Shown here piece by piece: positions 12,753 through 25,654 of a stretch of DNA of 64,000 nucleotides (the stretch's first letter is position 1; the number at the start of each line of letters is the position of its first letter). Where the stretch lies: contig OZ005618.1 of assembly GCA_963930655.1 (NCBI GenBank), positions 21,550,501-21,614,500 of the forward strand, given 5' to 3'. Under the pieces are notes generated by a model. That model did no database searches, had not been told where the DNA came from, and saw only the letters and a program-made list of their open reading frames with translations. Origin of the DNA: Myrica gale. Lineage: Eukaryota > Streptophyta > Magnoliopsida > Fagales > Myricaceae. Made by a program: the position numbers and the translations under genes.

Positions 12753-14986
12753 TTAGAATTTATCGTCTGGAACAAACCCCCTTTGCAACATTTCATCATG
12801 GAACCTAAATGCCTCCTTCAGATTGTCCTGACTCACATATCCATTTATCAAAGAGGTGTACGTGGATCTATCAGGATTTACACCTTTCTCAATCATCTTC
12901 TGCAGTATTAGTTCGGCCTCTTTCATTCTGCCTTGTCTACAAAACCCATTCAAAATTACATTATATGTAATAACGTCAGGCAATAGCCCTTCTTTCTCCA
13001 TCTTGTTAATCAAAACAAAAGCTATGTCCATATTCTCTTCTCTTACAAAACCATTGATAAGAGTATTGTATGTAATGCTATCAGGAACAACTCCTTTTGA
13101 CATCATCTGACTCAAGAAGTCATCTGCCTTCAATGCATTACCTGACCGGCAATACCCCTTTATGACAGTGTTGAAAGTCACAATAGAGGGTTTGATACCT
13201 TTTCCAGCCATCTCATCCCACAGCCTCAATGCCTCGGACACATGCCCCAGTCTGCAAAATCCATTAATGAGAATGCCATAGGAAATGTAATTGGGAGGAA
13301 TATCCCTAGAGATCATCATATCACCCCATAACTCCTCAGCTCTCTCCATTTCACCTACTTTGCAAAACCCATCAATTAACGTATTGTATGTCACTATGTC
13401 AGGCTTCAGATTCTTTTGAGTCATTGTCTCAAACAGGCTAAGTGCTTTATTCATATTCCCATCCTTACAGTAACCATGAATGAGAGTGGTGAATGTGTAG
13501 AAATCAGGAAAAACACCCCTTTCAACCATCTCATTGAAGAGCTCCTCTGCATCAGCCAGCATCTTCTCTCCGCACAACCCATTCAAAATAGTGTTGTATG
13601 TAACCACATCCATAACACAACCTTGCTCTAGCATTTCATCCCATATCTTCAACGCCTCCGACATTCTGCCATTTCTACAGTAACCATCAATAAGAATAGT
13701 ATAGATGACATTATCCGGAAGCAAACCAGCTTTCTTCATATTTCTAAAATGCATTACTGCTTGATCAAGATAACCATTCCTCATAAAAACTCCAATAAGA
13801 GAACTAAAGCTAATTAAATCAGGAACGACTTGACATCGCAACATTTCATTAAAAACATCTTGAGCTTCCGAAATATTATTCTTCCTACAACTCTCAACAA
13901 GCAGTGAGTTATAAGTTGTGGCATCAGGACACAACCCATTACGCAACATCTCCTCCAATATTTCCTTTGCTCTTCCATACTCTCCATTCTTACATAAACC
14001 ATTTACGATAGCATTATAAGTGAAAAGGCCTGCTTTCAGCCCCTTACCCGACATTGAGTTCTTCAGCTCAAAAGCTTCTTCCAATAGCCCTTCACGACAA
14101 TATGCATTGATTAGTGTGTTATAAGTCACAACATCTGCAAAAACTCCCTTCTCTTCCATGTCTGATAAGAACAGCTTAACGTTAACGAATTTCCCATCTT
14201 TGCACAATGCATTAACCATAATATTGAGTGTATAAACATTCGATTCAACCCCACTCCTAACGACTTCTCCATATACTTCCCATGCCAAATCAACCCACCC
14301 TACCTTCACAAGCCCACCAAGAAGACTATTACAAGCATTAATAGGAACACAGAGCCCTTTACTTCTCAACGCCCGAAACGCCTCCGACCCTTCCCTCAGC
14401 TTCCTAGCTTGCACATAGGTCCTAATCAACAGATCAAAAACCACTGAATTCAACACAAACCCGTCACAGACCGAAACCAATGACTGAACAATCTCAACCC
14501 GGGACACGCCACTCTTCCTAACCATTCTAAGAATCAAAGATTGCGCATCCGAGAGCCTCCGGCTGCACACCAAAACGTGAACCATTGCACTCAAAGATTG
14601 TGATGAATGCTTAAAGTTTGGACTAGCGGACACAATCAAGTCAATAAACCTCTGACTCATATGCAAATTTTCACGCCAGCGGTAAAGAACTTCAACTACT
14701 AGTAACGGGTTTAACCGAAAGAGATGATTGCGCAATGAATGGGAATTAACTTGCTTTAAGCTGAAAAGATCTTCTCCACCACGAGAGAATCTGACAAAGG
14801 AGGCGTTGATGAGGCTGTTTCGCCCTGGGTATGTAGGGCTCTGAGGCTGTGGTTATTGTCAGGGCCTGGAGTAGAAGAGAACCAGTGAGGTTTCGGAAAA
14901 TAAGCCTGGTCATAGAAGGAAGGCTTCGTGAAGATTGTGAGGGTTCTGCGAGTGGGATTTGGGGAAAGTAGCCATTGAGTGGCCAT
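12753..14986 (-). CDS. P-class pentatricopeptide repeat protein, At5g01110-like, with apparent frameshift
   Basis: Organelle-type RNA-binding PPR protein; P-class members bind single-stranded RNA in mitochondria or plastids for stability, splicing or translation. The main frame from 14735 to the stop at 12753 gives 660 residues, mostly about sixteen 35-residue repeats with the VVTYNTLI-GFC / A--L--EM pattern, without E or DYW editing domains, ending VPDDKF. Wording and C-terminus agree with my memory of Arabidopsis At5g01110. That frame has no ATG near its start (it opens on TTG). The natural start is the ATG at 14986, which reads an organelle-targeting-like N-terminus ending LVVEKIFSA and stops at 14756. 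The homologous continuation LKQVNSHSLRNHLF lies one frame over, so one base appears gained or lost at about 14757-14761. The gene is intronless. It may be a true pseudogenising lesion or a sequence error; the rest of the frame is undamaged. Confidence 0.93.
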
Positions 14987-15157
14987 TGGAAGATGAAAGA
15001 ATTGCTTTGGGTGGGTTTTCTCATTTCAGTGCAGCAAACAAAGAAAGGAGAAACGGAAGACTCGGGCCTTGGAGCTGCTCTGAGAATTCTCTTCGTCTCC
15101 TGATTTGGTTATTCCCACGCTCTTTTCTTTTTGTTTTTTTCTTAGTTCTCTTCTTTT

Positions 15158-15172
15158 TGTTTTATATGTATA
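15158..15172 (-). promoter_or_regulatory. Possible TATA box of the PPR gene
   Basis: On the minus strand the sequence CATATAAAA lies about 175 bp upstream of the ATG at 14986, a plausible distance for a short 5'UTR. Position and sequence are the only support. Confidence 0.3.
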
Positions 15173-15199
15173 TGAATCACAGAAGCCCATTTAATTCGT

Positions 15200-16600
15200 A
15201 ATTTTTTCCAACGATCCATTTGTAAGTAACTTGAGGAAAAAAAATAAAAAATAAAAGTAGAACAGTCGCGCCCCTATCACAAACAGACTCCCAAGTGCAG
15301 GTTTGACAAAATGTAAATTTTAAGAAAAAAAAAAGATAAAAATGGAAATTTTAGAAAATTTTGGTGTTGGTGTGTAAATTAATTTGGAGTATAATTTTAT
15401 TAGATTTTATAAAAAAAAAGTATTGAAAATTTTGAATGTAGGTTTGATTGCAGTAGGAAAATTTTGAAATTTTATAAGAACTCTGAAGAAAAAGCAGATA
15501 AAAAATGATTGGTATGTTCTTTAATATTTATTTTTAAAAATTAAAAATTTAATTAAATGTTTAAAAAAAGGGGAGAAGATCTCTATTCTCCGGAAAGAGA
15601 CAGATTGTGGTGGCTAATTTCGAGGCTCGGTGCAATTTTACTGTAATGTGATAAAAATAATAGATATTTTGTAAAATATCAAGACTCTTGTAATTTTAAG
15701 AGTGCAAAAGATACTTATTCCTTATTATTAAACTACTGGACTCGGATCCTATTAAATCTCTTGTCAAATGGGACATATAAAATTACATAAAATATTTATT
15801 GTTAATACTGCTAATTACTAGGCTCTTATCCTATTCCATTAACAGGCAATATTCTTTTCAGAATTGTTATATGAGACATTTTTGTCCACAATTAGTAGTT
15901 GGTACAAAAATCAGAGTCCAATGAAATCCTCGGACCACCATGAATATCGAATGAACAAAGCACACATTATGAGCAAAAACAAAACCGCCGGCATAAATCC
16001 GATTGAGGAAGAGAAAGTGAAGAGGAATCAAAGTGAAGGCTCAAGCGCGAGAGAGTAGGCAAAGCCTCTCCACCCACTATTATTCAACGTCCATTGAGAT
16101 TTACATTTACTCCTCCATAGAAGTGTCCTCTTGTGCATAGAAAAAGGCCTTAAAAAATGTCCTCTTGTACATAGCAAAAGGTCGCTTCGTTACAAATTTT
16201 CTTCTCCTCTGTAATTTGTTTGCATGAATAAAATGTAAGAAGTTTACGAGAACTTAAGAATGGTTTTAGATTTAACTCCTGATTTGGGACAGAATCGTGA
16301 ACTGTGCAAAATCTTTTTTATTAGATACGACACCTCATTAGATATGTCAAAAATATGACATCCTCCATTTGGTACGTTGTCGATGATACATTAGATGGAC
16401 AAGAATTCCACCTAAGAATTTCGTTTTCTCTAAACTCCACCAATTACAAGAACCATTTTTTTTTTTCGTGGGGCAGTAAATGCATAAAACGAGAGAGACG
16501 AATTAAACAAGAAGAAAAACATGCAGAAAAGAGCCAAAAACTCGACAACTAAACAAAAAACAGAGGAACGACGAAGCAAAACCCCAACAGTAGAACTTTT
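15200..16600. other. Intergenic between PPR and homeodomain genes
   Basis: AT-rich DNA separating two divergently transcribed genes. It holds a fragment of the 8459-type MITE family at about 15620-15720 and a short direct repeat (TCCTCTTGT-CATAG-AAAAGG) near 16127-16180. The open frame at 15864-16058 is not recognisable. No gene seen. Confidence 0.45.
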
Positions 16601-16672
16601 GATTGGAACAAGCAAATGGAAACGGAGAATTCACTTCTAGAGAGAGAAGGGATCACCAGGATATCACGCACA

Positions 16673-19600
16673 ATGGAAGGTAGTTTGTTTTACTTTCTCC
16701 GTTCGAATTCATACAAGCGTTTTGGGATCTCATTTTCTGTTTGATTCATGTGAATTTATTTGGGTTTCTCGCATTTGAATTCCGGGATATTGGACTGTTT
16801 GCATGAATAGCAAACTTCTGTAATGATGGAGGGTAATGCCCAGGAAGTGAATTTGGGAAAATTTACTTTTAGTGTTTTCTGCTTTCCCTTCTTTCCTCTT
16901 GGGACCCTATTGATAGATGATTTTGGTATTCAGGATTTTCTTCGCTTTGTTACCCTCTAAACTTTCTTGGAACCAAATTGGGCGTTAATTTTTCTTTGTC
17001 CTTCTTTCCCCAAATTTCTTCACAATGGCAGTGATAGAGTATTTGCACTGGAGTTTGAGAATTTTCTGCCTTAATTGAACTGTGTAAAAATTAACGATCA
17101 CCACCGAATGGAAATTCTGTTCTTTGGGAGATTTTTGGTCTTCATGAAACTTGCTTGGGTTATGTTTAAGATGAGAAATTGTTCTTTTACCCTTATCTTT
17201 TTGCAAAGTACACACATTCCGGGATTGATCTAAGTGTGGCTGCTGAACACACACTCCGGGATGCGGGTGTAAATATGCGAGCACAAGATTAAGAAAACAA
17301 TGGTAATACCGGAAAAAAGCAAAGATAGAAAATAAATTTCTCTAACCCGAATGGAAAGCAGTAAAATAGACTTTTACAAATGTCATTCAGTGTAATGCTC
17401 CTATATGCATATATTTACATTATAGAGTAAATAATCAAACTAAGCGGTTTTGATGAACCTTTTATATGTTGGTCATTGAATTCATAAACTTCATTTTCAT
17501 TTATGAGAACGGGAAGAAGCTCAGACAATGTCATTCTATTGTTGCTGAACTGACTCCATTTGACATTGTAGAAAGTTAATCAAGTTTCCTGGTATAACTT
17601 CGGTACCTCATTAAGCCAGTCTATCTCACAAAGAAGATGAATGTGCTGGGTGGGTTGGGTGTGGAGAAGAGAAGCCATGAATACAGATCAGTGATTTGCC
17701 TTTTGGCTTAGGAGCTAAAAGAATTTATGACACTTGTTTGTTGATTTTCATTGGAAGTACTTAAATTGCTGTGATCTTCTTTCCACTTATCGCATGTTTC
17801 CTCATGAGTTCCCCCCCCTTTGAAATTAACCTGGTGGCTGATAGGGAACCTATATTCCTGCTAGATATCATGGTTATTGTTCTCCTTATTAATGTCTCCT
17901 GTTGCATCAATTCATGCCTAGAATCAAATGAAGTGCACTCTGAAGAGAATACAGCTTATTTGGAGAAAGATAAGAAAAGAAGGCTCAAGACACCTGCCCA
18001 GGTTATGGCTTTGGAAAAATTTTATAATGGTATTTTTCGCTTCTCTTGTCATATCTTATTTTTGGACTCTTGCAAAGTGCCAAGTCATTTATTTCTCTAA
18101 CGGAAAAAAATCTTCAACTTGTATTAGAGCACAGATACCCTACAGAAGAATTGAAGTCCCAACTTGCAGAGCGTATAGGATTGACAGAAAAGCAAATATC
18201 AGGATGGTTTTGCCACAGGAGGTTAAAAGACAAAAGATTGTTGAGAGATGAAGCTTGTCCTAGTGGACGACAAGATCATTCAAGTGGTGTTATCCAGGAT
18301 CGTGGTAGTGGACTTGGACAGGATTCATGTGGTAGCACAAAACATGGAGATTACCGGAATGTTGATCCACGAGAAGTTGAAAGCCGAAGGCTCTATCGCA
18401 ATGATTTTCCGGCTACAGGCCTCACCAATGAGCATAGAAATCATTGTATACCAACTGCCATTGCCACAGATAATACATCTTCAGAAAGTAGTCCATCTTC
18501 ACAAGACAGGAGGTTTTCACAAGCTGTGGATGTAGATCATATGGAAAGTTCTAGATACCTGGTTCATAGCGTGGCCCTTGCTCCCACAAATGGCAGTAGT
18601 GCAAAAGTCAACGGATACAAGCCATCAGGATACTTGAAAGTGAAGGGTGAAATTGAAAATGCTGCTATTACTGCTGTTAAGAGGCAATTGGGGCGCCTTT
18701 ATCGAGAGGATGGCCCATTGCTTGGTGTGGAATTTCAACCACTTCCTCCTGGTGCATTTGAGTCTCCACCTAGGAACCCGGATGGTAATTAGTAATATAT
18801 TTCAATGCGAGGATAACACCTTTTAATGAAGTTTTATGCTACTGGCCTTGCAAGTATGGCATCTCTTATTGTTGTTGGTTAGATCTTGCTGCTTAATTTC
18901 TTAGTAGCTCTTATTGTTTCCATCATTTTCCTCTTTGTATCTTATGTTTGTTTGAGAAAAGATCATTAGTTACCACTAGAAATATTATTGTTATTGCTTC
19001 AACTCGTACTCCCCAAAGAATAGATCCCGCTTTAATTACGACCAATATAAATACATGCATTACGATACGAAGGCTTCTTATTCCACAACAACGAATCCAG
19101 TAAAGAACCATATTGCAGTTGTGTTTTTTTTTTGGAAGATAAGAACTGGACGAATATAACTAGCTCAAGCCATGTCCAATAAAAAAAGTTTCAGTTTTGG
19201 GAGCAGGACCTAAAAGATTTATAGAAAGCTGTAAGGCTGATTCGTATACAAGTCCTCTATTATACACAGGGTGCATTGGCTTTGGATTTGGTTGATTGGG
19301 ATTCTGCAGGGTTTGAAGTAGATTGATTGGTTAAAAGGAACTTATATAGTGAGTTTTGAAATTGTCTCTATTATGATGATTTTGCAAATTGTCCTTCATA
19401 CGAGTTTGAAGAAGGCAACAGGTAGAAAGAGCAGGGGGGAGAGAGAGATGAAGGTGGAATAGTTAGTGCGAGATTATGTGGAATTGTATTGCTTTTGGTA
19501 TAAATAGCGTTCATGCAATGGAAATACTTTATGGTCAAAATTATGTGGAATTGTATTGCTTTTGGTATAAATAGCAGAGATAGCTTCTTTCTTAATTTCC

Positions 19601-22600
19601 CAGCAAAAATTCTTTCTCCCAGAGGGTTGAAGTCTTATATGTCTCATTTAGTTTTATTTGTATTGCAGAACCATACCATCTCCAGAATTCTGATCTTCAC
19701 CATTCTCCAGATATCTCTAGAGTGGAGAGGCAACCTAGTCTCAGCAATGTAAGTATACTTCTGAGTCTTTCTTGTTATGTACTGACAGATGTAGTGGGTG
19801 GAATACGTTTTGTATTTGATGTTTTTGTATGATAAGTATGATGAAGGGTGAAGGACGAGAAGAGCTTGTCAATCTCTCACTATAATCATATGAACTCATT
19901 TTGATGAGAGACAAGCCAGAGAAAATGGATGTTGAGTCTGAAAGGCCTTGTCATGCTTCGTGAACTGTAAAACTGTGCAACATTTGATCAGCTTTAGTGG
20001 ATTTTATGATGTTATGATTAGGTTCAGACGGAGAAGATAGACTATAATGATTCTTGGCATGGGTGCTTTTATGCTACCATCTATCGATAGGAATTGTGAA
20101 GTTTGTGATAAAATCATGGTTTCCATTGTGACGTACTCAAATATAACTCATTTTGTACATCTTTCTTTGCTTTTTGTTTTCCTTTTATTTACCTCTCCCG
20201 CCACTTTTGGGGTGGGGGTGGGGATTTTCATAGGAGTCTGATTATCAATTATTTGATAAAGGGCTTGAGATTTTTTTTTTTTTTAAACTGGGAAGGTTCA
20301 TAACAAAATCTCCCGCTGAACCCATTTACTTTAAAAATTTTCATATGTAATTGGGTTCCTTGCCAGAGCCATATGGCTAGGGCCAACCTGAAACTGGCCA
20401 ATTTGATTCTGTTTGTAAAATCCCACAAAGTACAAAATCACCAGCGAAGGCAAGTTACAATTTATGCCCTGGATGTGCGACCCAAACTACGTCATTTTGT
20501 CACTGTGTTTGGCATTTGGAGAACTGAATCCATTGAGCTAAAGTGCTGCCTGAACCTTTTGATATAGGGAGCAAAAGGTATGGAAACCCAATATTTTTTT
20601 AAAGAAGAATGTTACTCGTTTATAGTTGAACTCATGGAAACTGTAAACTCTGCAATAAGACTTTGCATCTATTTTATGGGAATCGCACTCTTGATGGTTT
20701 CATATAAGCATTTTCTTTTGTGATAATTTAGTGACTTTTGGGCTAATATATTTCCCTTCACTCTACCCTTCCCGAGATATGAGGTGTATAATTCCAACTT
20801 GTGTACACAGGATTTTTATATTGAAGATGCAAACCACATCAGCATACATGTTTCTGAGTATCAGGATAAGATATCTCACCACCTATTAAAACAGAGCTCA
20901 ACTGTTCTCGACCATACCAAACCTTTCTCTAAACAGAACTCTTGCTTGGATCTGTATGAAGATTCTGCTGGAGAAACCAATCAAAGAATGAGCTTTACGC
21001 ATGGTGTTGAAGGGATGAAGATTAATTCGGTCACTAACTGTCATGGTCACTATGATGGGAAAGTTGTAAGTGAGTTGAGTGATTATGAGAATATTAGGCA
21101 CAGCATCATCCAAAGGAGGGAACGCTTCCAACCTAAGCCTTCAAGTTTGGTAGCTAACCTATGTGAGTCTGCTGATATGGAAGAGAGAGGGCTGTCAATG
21201 AGAATGACAAAGGTCTACTCTTTAGTTTGGACCTCACTACTAGTTTTCAATACTACTTGACAACGGTATTGGCTGGAAGGACTTTGCTTCATGTTCTCTT
21301 CTCCATATTCATATGTGCAGGAGGAGAAAATCAATGGAAAATGGAAGGGCATAAAAGAATACAGCAACCAAGTTAAATCAAAGATGCACCTAAAAAATGA
21401 CATGACAGTGAGTTTCTTACCCAAACTGCCAGTGAGATTGAGCTTTGGCCAATGCTTAAAAGGCAATATTATGCATCAATAAATAATGAAATGTGGATTA
21501 TTTTTGGATGTACCTCAGTGTGTACATATGGTTGATCTGTCCAGAGTATGCAGATACTCAGACATATCCATACATGCATGTATGAGGTGCAGTGTTTTTC
21601 CCTTGATATTGATGCCCCTTTGTTATTCAAGGTTACAAAACGAGTCAGATCTGAACTTCCTCAGCAAGATCATGTCTCAAAAGCATCATTCAGGAAAATG
21701 CCGACATGGAAATATCAGAGCAAAGGGTTGGTAAATTTCTGCTTTGATGACGCCTCTGCCTTTATATTAGTATGCTTGCTTCTTCACATATTCATCTTCA
21801 TGTGAATGATTGTCCTGTTTCATCCCTAGTGGCATCTGCATTTATACATTCTTCTTCCTCTACGTCAAGTTGCATCATACCCTACTATTCAAAAAATTTT
21901 GGTTGGGTCTTCCTCTGGTCAATTTATTTTATATAGCTTGGCTGAATATGTTAAGCCTGATATGAAAGAAATTAAAACTGAAAAATTCCCAGCACGTATT
22001 CTATATTTAGGCAGAGAGTTATCTCTGAATTATTGTGAATATATGGCTGCTGGGAAGGCATTCGGTTTTCAATGAACCTGTATTGCTGAACTATGGGGCA
22101 TTTATAGTGATTCTATTATGTTGCTTTGTGTCCTCACTACTGTAGTGGTATGCATATAGTTTGTTGACAATGAGAATAGATCAAAGAAGTTTTTCCCTTT
22201 TTGTTGGTGGGGGCAGGGGGCTGCCTGAAGGAATGGTATTAGCTTTGAATGCCAACATCTTAAGTGCGACCTTTGTATCCGATAATGGAAATTTTTTCTT
22301 GGGTGGTGATCCCCTTTAAATCTCCTGTCCTAAATATGTCAATTTGGGGAGGGGTTGATGTGGAATCTTGATCTACAATTGAAGTATCTCAAAAGGTAGC
22401 ATATGAAATAAAAGAGTCTGACACGGGAATGGTCAGCACCAAGTTTCGAAATTCAAATTAGTTCTAGGAATAATTTTCAAATAATTAGCCATCAAATTAT
22501 GGGTCATTGGAAAACTCCGTGCGTCTAGTGTGACGGCAATCCCGGTATCAGAGTCTTACTCACTATGCTCTGAAAAGCATATCCTAGCATATTATGCTTC

Positions 22601-23055
22601 GTCTTTTCTGCAGAAAAAGGAATTTTGAAAATGAAGGCTTTGTTACCTTGGGCAAATGTATGGCCATCATTAGGACGTTGACTTACCGCTTAATGGAAGT
22701 TTTTGCTTAACAAAATGTACGAGAGTAGAATAGCTACAGAACTCCTAGGAAAGTGACCTTCCATTCAGAGATTACTTCTGCTCATGTTTTTTTGCATGGA
22801 GTTTCTTTCCTTCTTAATCTCAAACTTCTTAGTTGTCATTTTTTGACAATTTAAGAATTCATAGTCTCATCTTCTCGATGCTGTGTACCTGGTGGCTTTT
22901 TTATCACTAGTTTTGGAGACATTACTTAATTCTTTTCTTTTCCTCCACATCTAATTATTTTTTGACTGCATTGTACATATCCTACTAGATCTGTCCTGGA
23001 GATTCCATCTAGCTTCAGCGAGGATGAAACCGCGGAAACCAGCTCTTCCCTCTAG
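16673..23055 (+). CDS. RLT-like homeodomain protein, eight exons (~500 aa)
   Basis: Exons inferred from GT-AG sites and frame: 16673-16679, 17922-18029, 18128-18784, 19669-19748, 20811-21212, 21321-21407, 21632-21726, 22989-23055; total 1503 nt. Every junction preserves frame. The first coding exon is only ATG GAA G. A homeodomain spans about residues 20-77, with [18 protein letters not shown] before the first large intron and a recognition helix [16 protein letters not shown]. The WFCHRR core replaces the usual WFQNRR and is typical of the RINGLET (RLT) group of ISWI partners, as is the later motif [19 protein letters not shown] near residue 240. Unlike full RLTs (over 1500 aa) it has no DDT or WHIM domain. 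A ~507-aa Arabidopsis homeodomain protein (At4g03250, from memory) has the same layout. The C-terminal part is basic and probably helical ([14 protein letters not shown]). Likely nuclear; target unknown. Confidence 0.9.
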
Positions 23056-23446
23056 GAGGTCATAGACGATGGATGGTAGAAACTTTAGGGTTCTCAAAGC
23101 AATGAGCATGTACAGTTCAATGGAGAATCACTATTCTAACAAGGAGCATTACTTTGCATTGTCATCGTCAGCAAAATTTGAGACTGCAAATTTCTTTTGG
23201 AATTTCTCACCTGTTTATATGTGTAGAAAGAATCCTTCTTTTTTTAGCTTGTAAACCTACTTTCTAATGAGGAAAATGTTGCAGAGGAGCGTTTGGCTGT
23301 AATATTTATCCGTCTGGATCCCCTTCGATAAAGGGATATAAAACAAAGTTCCAGAATATATCGATATTTGGATTGTTTAAACGATGGCATGCCGTGCTTT
23401 CTGCTCCTGGACTTGCCTTGCTTTGATTATGGATTAGAAAAATTAG

Positions 23447-23447
<1 letters not shown>

Positions 23448-23487
<40 letters not shown>
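23448..23487. repeat. (TC)n microsatellite
   Basis: About 20 TC units in the 3' flank of the homeodomain gene. Open frames of Ser-Leu or Arg-Glu repeats across it are artefacts. The rest of 23056-23830 is 3'UTR and spacer. Confidence 0.95.
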
Positions 23488-23490
<3 letters not shown>

Positions 23491-23830
23491 CTCCATTTAC
23501 TAATTGAAATTTGGCGGCAGTTCGACGTACGACGGACACATTATATACGCATGGCAGCTATTCCCATTTAAAAAATCGGGAAAGAGATATCATCATTCGT
23601 TTCTTCAATAATTTCAGCACTTTGAATCCAAAACCCTCTTAAAAGTACTTTGAATCTGTTTAGCCCATCAAAACCCTTTAAGGAGTGTTGCTTCCGCTTG
23701 GAAATGTCTAGAATCCTCCCCTGTGCTTTGCTTTCCTTGATTTCTTGTTCTCTTTAATTAATCTATTTTTATTTTATAGTTTTTGGTATAGAAAAAAGAG
23801 TAAAAAGGATGGGAGGCAATCAACCTCTTA

Positions 23831-24080
23831 AAGAGCATTATTAGCAGCTTCTCCTATATTTGGATCTCTACTTTAACCAAAAAGTACATTTCTCTATTTT
23901 AACTACTAACTTTTTAAAAACATCCCCAGCAGTTTCTCTTTTTTAACCACTTACTTTTACTATTCTATTAAAATATTATTTTTAGAGAAGCTGCAAAACA
24001 CATATTTTTAGTCATTTGACTATTTTGATTCTCTATTCTAACTAAAAAATTAGAATAAAGAATCTGCTAATAATGCTCTT
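23831..24080. mobile_element. MITE with GAGCATTATTAGCAG ends
   Basis: Terminal inverted repeats AAGAGCATTATTAGCAG and its exact complement CTGCTAATAATGCTCTT bound a 250-bp AT-rich element. The flanks are TA-rich, so a 2-3-bp duplication cannot be read; a PIF/Harbinger or Tc1-like origin is possible. No coding capacity. Confidence 0.75.
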
Positions 24081-24589
24081 ATGTTTGGGACAGATTAGGA
24101 TCTTATGTAATTTTTTTCCCGAATCGCATAGTACAGTTTGGATAGAGATCAACACAATAGACAGATTTTACATTAATAAATATTGTCCATATAAAATTTT
24201 GGACAGTATAAACCATATAATAAGTTAACCTAGCCTGTTATGTTTATTAATTTTCAAATTGAACTATACCATTCGAATCAGAAATTGTAAAGGATGTGGA
24301 CGCGTTTGGGACAATGCATTTAAGTATGATTACGTAGTAGATGACCTCCTCGTGGATGTATCTGGATATTCGGAGAAAGGTCTTCACACTAGAAGATATC
24401 AAACGCATTGCAAAAAGTACCATCTGGGGGAGAAAACTTGGGAAGTAAAGACCTGCAAAAGTACCAAAATATTGAAAACAAAAGAATACAGACTATTTTC
24501 TGTCTCACCAAACTGATTCAAACTTTCTATGTATGTAACGCTGACTAAAAAATGAAGGAAAATTTACAGAGCTGATCTATCTTTTTTAA

Positions 24590-25074
24590 TGGGAATCATA
24601 TATATATATATATATTCGGCTCAAACTTTTTGACTTGCATCTGGTACCTGCGCAAGGGACATGTTCCCTTTCTCCTAAGCCACTTCACCAGACAATCGGT
24701 GTGAAACTTGTGCATGCACCCAAGCATCCTTCCTTCATCCCCTACTTCCATCTCTTATTGACAAACAAAACAAACCAGCCCATCTTCCTCTGACCCTGCA
24801 AACGCCGGATCCACAGTCTTTGCCAAGATCGGCCTCCCCAGCGCTCCCATTACCTCTAGCTCAACCTCCTTCGTCACGGTATCGTAGTCGCGCTTTGTTT
24901 TCTTTCGTGTGCGCCCCGCAACACGGCCAACTCCGCTGTCATGGTGTCCGACCTTATGCGTTGTAGTTTCAACGTATCCAACTTTCCTGAAAAAGTCCGG
25001 GGGTCGTACGAACCAATATCGTACGTGGAGTAATGACCCCAGTTGCTCAACCTGTGGAGCAGGTCAGCTCTCAA
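24590..25074 (-). pseudogene. RING-H2 finger E3 ligase pseudogene fragment
   Basis: Reading the minus strand gives acidic or charged text (MTAELAVLRGAHERKQ), then after a frameshift near 24875-24885 RDYDTVTKEVELEVMGALG and a RING-H2-like segment: LVCFVCQ, then an in-frame stop, MEVGDEGRMLGCMHKFHTDC, and VKWLRRKGTCPLRRYQ. The spacing C-x2-C ... C-x-H-x2-H/D-C ... C-P-x2 matches RING-H2 ubiquitin ligases, but the last zinc-binding Cys of CPxC is Arg, and there is a stop and a frameshift. The 5' end has no ATG. So this is a broken copy; I cannot name the parent subfamily. Confidence 0.6.
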
Positions 25075-25322
25075 GATAGCTATTTAATTTGAAGCTCGTC
25101 AGCCATGGGGAAAGTGAGCGTGCATAGCAGTTCTTGGCAATACTATTAAAAGAAAGTTACAGAAGAAGAAGAGTGGGGCAAGAGTTGGTTTTGGTTTGAG
25201 TTATCTGAAGTAGGTTTTGTGGGATCCTTGAGTGTTATTCAGTTTTTTTTATTCCAGTGTCCGAGTAGAAGGAGAATGAAAAATCTAACCGACCTCTGAG
25301 AAGACCGCGGCTATAACAATAC

Positions 25323-25563
25323 GACACAGGTTATTGTGTGAGTGAGGTTATTGTGTGAGTGTATGAGTGGACGAGTGAGATTACAAGTTGAGAAATCTAA
25401 TGACTGAAAAAATTTCACGTCATTTAATGAAACTGTGTCGGTTTCGTGGGTCGGATTTATTAAATGACGTGACATTTTTCAATTATTAGATTTCTCAACT
25501 TCTAATCTCACCCGTCCACTCACACACTCATACAATAACTTCAGTCACACGATAACTTTTGGC
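25323..25563. mobile_element. MULE-type MITE with 10-bp duplication
   Basis: A 241-bp foldback element whose arms (~80 bp each) are inverted copies: GTGAGATTACAAGTTGAGAA at the left matches the complement near 25490. Flanked by the perfect duplication ATAACAATAC at 25313-25322 and 25564-25573. No coding capacity. Confidence 0.9.
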
Positions 25564-25654
25564 ATAACAATACATCTGCAGGAAAAAATGAACTTTGAAT
25601 TTAGGGTTCCGAACTCTAATAAGTGGGTGATGATACGAGGAAAGTCACGGGACT

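Noticed and set aside
12297-12911. Two plus-strand frames downstream of and overlapping the PPR gene
   Set aside because: They lie in the PPR 3' flank or antisense to it and have no recognisable content.
23306-23571. Open frames with long Arg-Glu or Ser-Leu runs
   Set aside because: Produced by the (TC)n microsatellite.
24259-24516. 85-residue open frame with a CxxC-like NCKGCG
   Set aside because: A single CxxC and no other domain pattern; not enough to call a gene.
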